Shown here one piece after another: positions 57,992-64,000 of a stretch of DNA of 64,000 nt. The notes below the pieces were generated by a model. The model saw only the letters and a program-made list of their open reading frames with translations. It was not told where the DNA came from and did not search any database. A program made the position numbers and the translations under genes. The first letter of the stretch is position 1. Every line of letters begins with the position of its first letter. Source of the stretch: Corynebacterium sp. HMSC27B11 (GTDB taxonomy: Bacteria; Actinomycetota; Actinomycetes; Mycobacteriales; Mycobacteriaceae); contig NZ_KV823564.1 of assembly GCF_001815985.1 (NCBI RefSeq), forward strand, positions 1 through 64,000, in the 5' to 3' direction.

Positions 57992-59134
57992 GTGGCCCGT
58001 GACTATTACGGCATTCTTGGCGTGGACCATAACGCCACCGATTCGGAGATCAAGAAGGCTTATCGCAAGGTCGCCCGCAAGTACCACCCGGACGTCAACC
58101 CGTCCGAGGACGCGGCGGAGAAGTTCCGGGAGGCAACCCTTGCCCAAGAGGTTCTCCTTGACCCGCAGAAGCGCCAGATTGTGGACGCCGGTGGCGACCC
58201 AGAGGAGCCGGGCTTCGGCCAGCCGGGCGGCGGCGGTGGATTCGGCACCGGCGGACTGGGCGATATCTTCGACGCCTTCTTCGGCGGTGGCGGCGGGGGA
58301 GCGGGCCAGCGCGTCCCCCGTGTGCGCCGCGGCAACGATGCGCTGCTGCGCATCTCGCTGAGCCTGGAGGAGATCTACTCCGGCATCAAGCACGAGGTCA
58401 CCGTGGACACCGCGGTGCTGTGCGAGCCTTGCGAGGGGACGGGGTCGCAGTCCAAGTCTGAGCCGGTAGGCTGCCCCACCTGTCACGGGCAGGGCCAGGT
58501 CATGGAGGTTCAGAACTCCATCCTGGGCCGCGTGCAGGTCGCCCGCCCGTGCCACCGCTGCGGCGGCACCGGCGAGATTATTGAGGATCCGTGCGAGAAC
58601 TGCCAGGGCGATGGCCGGGTGCGCGCTCGCCGGGACATCGCGGTGAATATCCCGGCCGGTATTTCCGACGGCATGCGCATCCGCATGACCGGTGAGGGCG
58701 AGGTCGGCCCGGGCGGCGGCCCGGCCGGTGACCTCTACATCGAGGTCCAGGCCGAGGAGCACCCGATGTTCATCCGTGAGGGCGATAACCTGCACGTCAC
58801 CATCTCCGTCCCGGCGGTGGACGCCGCTTTGGGGACGAAGACCTCCCTGGAGTTGCTGGATGGCAGCAGCGAGTCGGTGGAGATCCCGGCAGGAACCCAG
58901 CCGGACGAGCAGATCCGCCTGTCTGGTCAGGGCATGCCGCACCTGCGCCGCGAGGGCCACGGCAACCTGATCGTCCACGTGGACGTCACCGTGCCGACCA
59001 ACCTGAGCCACAAGCAGCGCGAGCTGCTGGAGCAGCTGCGTGAGCACTCCAAGGAAGACGTGGCAGTGAATACGAAGGGTGGCCAGCACAGCGGCCTGTT
59101 CTCCCGGCTGCGCAAGCACTTCTCCCGCGCCTAA
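57992..59134 (+). CDS. dnaJ: Chaperone protein DnaJ (DnaJ2)
   Basis: This co-chaperone stimulates DnaK. The product is 380 aa from a GTG. The J domain has the HPD motif at 32-34, then a Gly/Phe region (about 70-110). Four zinc repeats follow: CEPCEGTG, CPTCHGQG, CHRCGGTG and CENCQGDG. The substrate-binding C-terminal domains complete it. It lies after hrcA without dnaK, as is usual for the second DnaJ of actinobacteria. Confidence 0.95.
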   Translation: MARDYYGILGVDHNATDSEIKKAYRKVARKYHPDVNPSEDAAEKFREATLAQEVLLDPQKRQIVDAGGDPEEPGFGQPGGGGGFGTGGLGDIFDAFFGGGGGGAGQRVPRVRRGNDALLRISLSLEEIYSGIKHEVTVDTAVLCEPCEGTGSQSKSEPVGCPTCHGQGQVMEVQNSILGRVQVARPCHRCGGTGEIIEDPCENCQGDGRVRARRDIAVNIPAGISDGMRIRMTGEGEVGPGGGPAGDLYIEVQAEEHPMFIREGDNLHVTISVPAVDAALGTKTSLELLDGSSESVEIPAGTQPDEQIRLSGQGMPHLRREGHGNLIVHVDVTVPTNLSHKQRELLEQLREHSKEDVAVNTKGGQHSGLFSRLRKHFSRA

Positions 59135-59177
59135 GAAGGCGCAGGGAGGCCGCTAAGGCCGGCCTGGCCAAACACCC

Positions 59178-59204
59178 GTGCCTCGGCTCAGCCAGCCGAG
59201 GCAC
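59178..59204 (+). terminator. Hairpin between dnaJ and rsmE
   Basis: GTGCCTCGGCT (59178-59188) pairs perfectly with AGCCGAGGCAC (59194-59204). There is no T tract, so it may reduce rather than stop transcription. Confidence 0.5.
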
Positions 59205-59229
59205 CAGCAGAAGAAGCGGAAAGAATCTA

Positions 59230-59985
59230 GTGACAGAATCGGTGTTCATCCAGCCCCTGCCCGAGGGGATTGCGGTCGGTGATTCCGTCCAGCTCACCGG
59301 GGCGGAGGCTCGCCACAGCCAGGTCAAGCGCATCGCCGACGGGGAGGCGGTCATCGTCAGCGACGGGGCCGCCACCGCCGTGCGCGGTGCGTTCTCCGCC
59401 GCCGGGATTCAGGTCACCGAGCTGCTGGAGCTACCACAGCCCACACCTCGGGTGACGATCGTCCAGGCGCTTCCGAAGTCCGACCGCTCCGAGCTAGCGG
59501 TGGACCTGATGGTTCAGGCCGGGGCGGATCGCATCATCCCGTGGGCGGCCAGCCGCTGCATCGCCCGCTGGGACAAGAAGGAAGATAAGGCTCTGGCCCG
59601 CTGGGAGAAAACCGCGTTCGCGGCCACCAAGCAGTCCCGCCGGCTCGTCCTTCCCGAGATCACCGGTCTGTTGCGCAACCTCACTGACCTGCCAGAGCTG
59701 GTGCCGGGGCTCGCCGGGCCACAACCAACCGCACGGCTCGGGATGCTTCACGAGGACGCCCGCGGCGACTTCCGCTCCTTCGTTGAGAGCGCGGCTGGGG
59801 TCGAGGACATCGTGCTGGTCATCGGCCCAGAGGGCGGCATCGCTCCGGACGAGCTAGCGACTCTCGAGGAGCTCGGCGGCCACGCGGTTGTCCTTGGCCC
59901 CGAGGTGCTGCGCACGGCCACCGCCGGCGCGGTGGCGCTGGGAGCGATTGGCGCCCTCACGGACCGTTGGGGCGCGGTAGGATAA
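59230..59985 (+). CDS. rsmE: 16S rRNA (uracil-1498-N3)-methyltransferase
   Basis: It methylates U1498 of 16S rRNA. The product is 251 aa from a GTG. The N-terminal PUA-like part (about 1-75, GAEARHSQVKRIADGEAVIV) and the SPOUT fold (VQALPKSDRSELAVDLMVQA, then VIGPEGGIAPDELA and LGPEVLRTATAG, the trefoil-knot motifs) are all present. It is followed closely by phoH. Confidence 0.95.
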   Translation: MTESVFIQPLPEGIAVGDSVQLTGAEARHSQVKRIADGEAVIVSDGAATAVRGAFSAAGIQVTELLELPQPTPRVTIVQALPKSDRSELAVDLMVQAGADRIIPWAASRCIARWDKKEDKALARWEKTAFAATKQSRRLVLPEITGLLRNLTDLPELVPGLAGPQPTARLGMLHEDARGDFRSFVESAAGVEDIVLVIGPEGGIAPDELATLEELGGHAVVLGPEVLRTATAGAVALGAIGALTDRWGAVG

Positions 59986-59992
59986 GGCCCAT

Positions 59993-61045
59993 ATGGTTCC
60001 TCATAATGTCCGCACCCACGGAGCCCACGCAGCGCAGTCACCACGCCCGCGAGTCGCCAGCTCCACCCTCGAACTTCCTCCAGAAGCCGTGCTGGCCATC
60101 TCCGGTCCAGCAGATGAAAATCTCAGGATCGTCGAAGACGTCGTCGATGCAGACATCCTGACCCGCGGCAACCACCTGGTCTTACGCGGCGAAGCCAGCG
60201 AGGTGAGCCGCACCCGCAAGATCCTGATGGAGATGGCCGCCATCGCCGACCACGGCCAGACGGTCACCCCGGACGTCACCCGCCGCATCATCGACATGCT
60301 CGACGAGCAGGGCGCAGTACTGAACTACAAGGCCGCCCCCATCGTCAGCTACCGCGGCAAGGCGGTGCGCCCCAAGACCCTCGGCCAGGAAGAATACGTC
60401 GAGGCGATCGACAACTACTCGGTCGTCTTCGGGCTCGGCCCCGCAGGCACGGGCAAGACCTACCTGGCGATGGCCAAGGCTGTGCAGGCGCTGCAGGCCA
60501 AGGAGGTCACCCGGATCATCCTCACCCGCCCGGCCGTGGAGGCGGGGGAGAACCTCGGCTTCCTGCCCGGCACCCTGGGCGACAAGATCGACCCCTACCT
60601 GCGCCCCCTCCACGATGCGCTGCGGGAGATGGTGGACCCGGAGATCATCCCGCGGCTGATGGAGTCCGGCGTCATCGAGGTCGCCCCGCTGGCCTATATG
60701 CGCGGCCGCACGCTGAACAACAGCTTCGTCATCCTGGACGAGGCACAGAACACCACGCCCGCGCAGATGAAGATGTTCCTCACCCGACTGGGGTTCGGCT
60801 CGAAGATGGTCATCACCGGCGACCTGACCCAGGTGGACCTGCCGAAGAAGCAGCGCAGCGGCCTGGCCGCCAGCCAGGAGATCCTGGATGGGGTGGACGG
60901 CATCCGGTTCGCCGAGCTCAGCAGCAACGACGTCGTCCGGCACCGCCTGGTCACCCGCATCGTGGACGCCTATGAGCGCTTCGAGGCCGAAGAGGAGCTC
61001 GCCCGCTTGGACCGTGAAGAAGAACAGGAATGGAGAACCCGCTAG
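59993..61045 (+). CDS. phoH: PhoH-like ATPase
   Basis: The product is 350 aa with Walker A GPAGTGKT at 149-156 and Walker [12 protein letters not shown] near 243. [11 protein letters not shown] is the third family motif. PhoH-like proteins next to ybeY are thought to act in RNA handling with it. The start ATG 59993 follows TAGGAT (59978-59983) by 9 nt; AAGG between them may be a weak SD. It overlaps the ybeY start by one base (TAGTG). Confidence 0.93.
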   Translation: MVPHNVRTHGAHAAQSPRPRVASSTLELPPEAVLAISGPADENLRIVEDVVDADILTRGNHLVLRGEASEVSRTRKILMEMAAIADHGQTVTPDVTRRIIDMLDEQGAVLNYKAAPIVSYRGKAVRPKTLGQEEYVEAIDNYSVVFGLGPAGTGKTYLAMAKAVQALQAKEVTRIILTRPAVEAGENLGFLPGTLGDKIDPYLRPLHDALREMVDPEIIPRLMESGVIEVAPLAYMRGRTLNNSFVILDEAQNTTPAQMKMFLTRLGFGSKMVITGDLTQVDLPKKQRSGLAASQEILDGVDGIRFAELSSNDVVRHRLVTRIVDAYERFEAEEELARLDREEEQEWRTR

Positions 61046-61632
61046 TGAGCATCGAGGTTTTTAACGAATCCGGCTGGGGCGAGATCAACGAGGAAGAGCT
61101 GATCGACGTCGCCCGCTACACGCTGTGGACCATGGACGTCCACTCCAGCGCGGAGCTGTCCATCCACATCGTGGACGAGGAGACCATCGCCGACCTCCAC
61201 CTGCGCTGGCTGAACCTGCCGGGTCCGACGGACGTGATGAGCTTCCCGATGGATGAGCTGACCCCGGGCTGGGGCCGCAAGGACGGCCCGCCGACCTCCC
61301 CGGCGATGCTGGGCGACATCATGCTCTGCCCGAGTTTCGCGAAGGGGCAGGCCGAGCGCGCCGGCCACTCCCTGGCCCACGAGCTGGACTTGCTGACCGT
61401 GCACGGCGTGCTGCACCTGCTGGGCTTCGACCACGTGACCCCGGAGGAGGAGCAGCAGATGTTCTCCATCCAGAACGAGGTCCTGGCGAATTGGTACGAC
61501 TCCCAGGAGGAGCGCGGCGTGAAGTTCGGCCCGAAGCCAAGCGGTGCTGCAGCCTTCCCGAGCGCGGCCGACCGCGACGACACCGGCTCCGGCAGCTCCT
61601 TCAGCACAGGACCAGAAACCGAGCCGAAGTAA
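61045..61632 (+). CDS. ybeY: Endoribonuclease YbeY (rRNA maturation factor)
   Basis: This zinc-dependent RNase acts in 16S rRNA 3-prime-end maturation and ribosome quality control. The product is 195 aa from GTG 61045 (GGAG 9 nt upstream); ATG 61030 inside phoH is the alternative. The zinc motif [11 protein letters not shown] has His120, His124 and His130. [16 protein letters not shown] is the family motif before it. The last 40 residues (Ser/Gly/Asp-rich) are an extension. Confidence 0.94.
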   Translation: MSIEVFNESGWGEINEEELIDVARYTLWTMDVHSSAELSIHIVDEETIADLHLRWLNLPGPTDVMSFPMDELTPGWGRKDGPPTSPAMLGDIMLCPSFAKGQAERAGHSLAHELDLLTVHGVLHLLGFDHVTPEEEQQMFSIQNEVLANWYDSQEERGVKFGPKPSGAAAFPSAADRDDTGSGSSFSTGPETEPK

Positions 61633-63186
61633 ATGGACTCCTGGATAATAGCTGGCACTATTGGCCTGATCCTCGCGCTCGCGGTCGGCGCGATGTTCTC
61701 CCTTGCTGAGACAGCACTATCCTCGCTCTCTCCGGCGCGGGTCGAATCGCTGGTGAAGGACGAGCGCCCGGGGGCTCGCCGCTTGGCGAAGGTCATGGCC
61801 CGCCGCGCGGAGCACATCAACCTGCTCGTCCTGCTGCGCACCCTGTGCGAGGTCACGGGCACGGCGCTGATGGCCGCGGTGTTCGTCGAGGCTTTCGGCC
61901 TACACGTTTGGTCTCTGCTTGCCGCGATCCTGCTGACGGCGCTCATCAACTTCGTCGTCATCGGCGTGCTGTCTCGTACTTTGGGACGTCAAAACCCCTA
62001 CTCCATCTCCCTGGCGGCGGCCCCGCTCCTGCTAGGGGTGAACCGGGTCTTCGGTTTTCTCGCCCGCGGGTTGGTGCGCGCCGGTTCGGTGCTCTCCCCG
62101 GGCCGTGGCTTTAGGGACGGCCCGTTCGCCTCGGAGATTGAGTTGCGAGAGATGGTGGACATCGCGACGGAGCGCGGGATCGTGGAGACCGACGAGCGTC
62201 GGATGATCCAGTCTGTCTTCGATCTGACGAATACGACTGCGCGCGCGGTGATGGTGCCGCGCCCAGAGATGGTGTGGATCGAGGACACCAAGTCCGCCGG
62301 GCAGGCGACGAGCCTGTGCGTGCGCTCGGGGCTGTCCCGGCTTCCGGTGATCGGCGAGGACGTCGACGACATCGTCGGCATTGTCTACTTGAAGGACCTG
62401 GTCGCGCAGACGTACCACGACCAGGACGCCGGCCGTCACACCCCGGTGACCGAGGTGATGCGCAAGCCGAATTTCGTCCCCGATTCCCGGATGCTCACCG
62501 ACCTGCTCGAGGACATGCAGCGGGACCAGGTGCACCTGACGATGCTGGTTGACGAGTACGGCGCGGTCGCGGGCCTGATCTCCATCGAGGACATCCTGGA
62601 GGAGATCGTCGGCGAGATCTCCGACGAGTACGACGCCGACGAGGACCTGCCGATCGAGGACCTGGGCGATGGCCGCTACCGGGTCAGCTCCCGGCTTTCC
62701 CTGGGGGAGCTGGAGGAGCTTTTCCGCGAGCAGCGCTACGAGGGCGGACACCACGGGGAGCCGAGGAACCCCTCCCGTGGCGAGCCTGGAAACGGGGAGG
62801 CAGACCACGAGGAACGCGGCGGAGAAGGCTCCTGGGAGGACCGCAGCTGGATTCCGGAGCGGGCCACGGAGATCGAATTCAGCGAGGAGCAGCACGACCA
62901 GGCCGACACCGTGGCTGGGCTGGGCGCCCTGGAGCTGGGCAAGGTGCCGATGCCGGGGGCGGAGATCACCACCGCCGGGCTGCACCTGGTCTTCGAGGGC
63001 GGTCATAACAAGAGGGGGCGCTACATCGTGAAGTCCGCGGTCGTCAGCCGGGTGGACCCGGGGGAGGAACAGCCCGATGCGGATAGCGCCGAGGCGGTGG
63101 GCCCGTCCGGTTCCGGCGAGGCTGCCCCGCGACGCGATGATTCCGCCCCGCGGCCTGCAGTAGGGCAGAATGGGGAGGGTGACTAG
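61633..63186 (+). CDS. CNNM/CorC-type membrane protein with CBS domains
   Basis: The product is 517 aa starting directly after the ybeY stop. A DUF21/CNNM membrane domain (about 1-140, three or four helices) is followed by two CBS domains (ARAVMVPRPEMVWIEDT and PVTEVMRKPNFVPDSRML) and a CorC_HlyC-type domain that begins near 340 and is split by an acidic insertion (about 375-420). Homologues are linked to magnesium or cobalt efflux. The ybeY-corC-era order is common. Confidence 0.9.
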   Translation: MDSWIIAGTIGLILALAVGAMFSLAETALSSLSPARVESLVKDERPGARRLAKVMARRAEHINLLVLLRTLCEVTGTALMAAVFVEAFGLHVWSLLAAILLTALINFVVIGVLSRTLGRQNPYSISLAAAPLLLGVNRVFGFLARGLVRAGSVLSPGRGFRDGPFASEIELREMVDIATERGIVETDERRMIQSVFDLTNTTARAVMVPRPEMVWIEDTKSAGQATSLCVRSGLSRLPVIGEDVDDIVGIVYLKDLVAQTYHDQDAGRHTPVTEVMRKPNFVPDSRMLTDLLEDMQRDQVHLTMLVDEYGAVAGLISIEDILEEIVGEISDEYDADEDLPIEDLGDGRYRVSSRLSLGELEELFREQRYEGGHHGEPRNPSRGEPGNGEADHEERGGEGSWEDRSWIPERATEIEFSEEQHDQADTVAGLGALELGKVPMPGAEITTAGLHLVFEGGHNKRGRYIVKSAVVSRVDPGEEQPDADSAEAVGPSGSGEAAPRRDDSAPRPAVGQNGEGD

Positions 63187-63190
63187 CGAG

Positions 63191-64000
63191 ATGAACTTCC
63201 CCGATGAGTCGATGCTCCCCGCCGATGCCGCTGCCAACCCAACAGCAGGCAGCCCCGCTGCCGACGGTGCGGGTGCTGGGCTCGGCTTCGACACGCCCGA
63301 GGGCTTCCGCTCCGGCTTCGTGAGCTTCGTGGGCCGGCCGAATACCGGTAAATCCACGCTGACGAATGCCCTGGTTGGGGAGAAGATCGCCATCACGGCC
63401 GATCAGCCGGAAACCACCCGCCACCCGATCCGTGGGCTCGTGCATCGCCCGAAGACCCAGATCGTCGTCGTGGACACCCCGGGCCTGCACCGGCCGCGCA
63501 CACTGCTGGGCGAGCGGCTCAACGACGTGGTCAAGGAAACCTACGTGGACATGGACCTGATCTGTGTGTGCGTGCCAGCCGATGAGAAGATCGGCCCCGG
63601 CGACCGCTGGATCGTGGAGAACGTCCGCCAGGTCGCGCCGAAGGTGCCGCTGATGGGCATCGTCACCAAGACCGACAAGGTCTCGAAGGACCGGGTTGGC
63701 CAGCAGCTGCTCGGCCTGCACGCCATGCTCACCGAAGCACTCGACGGCGCCGAGGTGGACGTCGTCCCGCTGTCCGCCCAGGACGGATTCCAGCTGGACA
63801 CCTTGGTGGACGTCATCGCTGAGAAGCTGCCCGAGGGGCCGAAGTTCTACCCGGATGACCACGTCACCGACGATGACACCGAGACCCGCATCGCCGAACT
63901 GATCCGCGAGGCCGCGCTGGAAGGCCTGGAGCACGAGCTGCCGCACTCGGTGGCCGTGAAGGTCGATGAGATCCTGCCGTCCCCGACCAGGGAGGGCGTG
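63191..64000 (+). CDS. era: GTPase Era (cut by the window end)
   Basis: This GTPase binds the 3-prime end of 16S rRNA and assists 30S assembly. 270 codons are present. The first 40 residues are a poorly conserved extension. G1 GRPNTGKST starts at residue 48, the switch region shows ITADQPETTRHPIRG, G3 is DTPGLHRPR and G4 TKTDK. The KH domain starts near the end (VAVKVDEILPS) and continues outside. ATG 63191 was chosen (GGGAGG 12 nt upstream); the in-frame GTG 63179, overlapping the previous stop, is the alternative. Confidence 0.93.
   Translation, partial: MNFPDESMLPADAAANPTAGSPAADGAGAGLGFDTPEGFRSGFVSFVGRPNTGKSTLTNALVGEKIAITADQPETTRHPIRGLVHRPKTQIVVVDTPGLHRPRTLLGERLNDVVKETYVDMDLICVCVPADEKIGPGDRWIVENVRQVAPKVPLMGIVTKTDKVSKDRVGQQLLGLHAMLTEALDGAEVDVVPLSAQDGFQLDTLVDVIAEKLPEGPKFYPDDHVTDDDTETRIAELIREAALEGLEHELPHSVAVKVDEILPSPTREGV

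Overview
The window is a stretch of high-GC actinobacterial chromosome. Gene content and order point to Corynebacterium: tig-clpP1-clpP2-clpX, valS-folC-DUF4233-ndk-rne-rplU-rpmA-obgE-proB-proA-nadD-rsfS-gpgP-degV-comEA-comEC-holA, rpsT/lepA, and hemW-hrcA-dnaJ2-rsmE-phoH-ybeY-corC-era. RNase E carries an IF2_N-like N-terminus, ProB is the corynebacterial type, ComEC lacks a metallo-beta-lactamase domain, and an McbR-type operator is present. The species is not decided; a lipophilic, jeikeium/urealyticum-like Corynebacterium is a guess.

Layout. 1-1.2 kb: the right end of an IS3-family element inserted into the remnant of a second transposase gene. 1.4-6 kb: protein quality control (trigger factor, two ClpP, ClpX). 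6-15.5 kb: a TetR-type regulator divergent from malate dehydrogenase, then valS-folC-DUF4233, a decayed acyl-CoA synthetase gene, ndk and a membrane protein. 15.7-25.9 kb: RNase E, L21/L27/Obg, proline synthesis (proB, proA), nadD and rsfS. 25.9-32 kb: gpgP, degV, comEA, comEC, holA. 32-36.2 kb: ADP-ribosylglycohydrolase-like gene, rpsT, an orphan PemK/MazF-like gene and lepA.

36-55 kb is the most accessory-looking part. It has a truncated lipoprotein gene, an MDR oxidoreductase, a duplicated and truncated BASS transporter end, an intact BASS transporter, and a two-copy palindromic repeat lying at both broken genes. It continues with a metallophosphoesterase, a secreted serine-hydrolase-like protein, a Pro/Gln-rich membrane protein, a large SNF2 helicase, a hydroxyacyl-CoA dehydrogenase, CsbD, an ABC exporter, a C-S lyase with an McbR-box-like operator, a metal/cobalamin-type binding lipoprotein, an M3 peptidase and a FadD ligase. 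55-64 kb returns to conserved housekeeping genes and ends inside era.

A recurring feature is leaderless expression. At least ten genes have a TAnnnT or CATnnT -10 hexamer ending 6-7 nt before the start codon and no Shine-Dalgarno sequence; this was used to choose several starts. No tRNA, rRNA, CRISPR array or prophage was seen. I did not find a convincing new multi-gene system. The best leads are the McbR-like operator, the repeat at the gene breaks, the glycohydrolase with altered metal-site residues, and the SNF2 protein with an unassigned N-terminal half.
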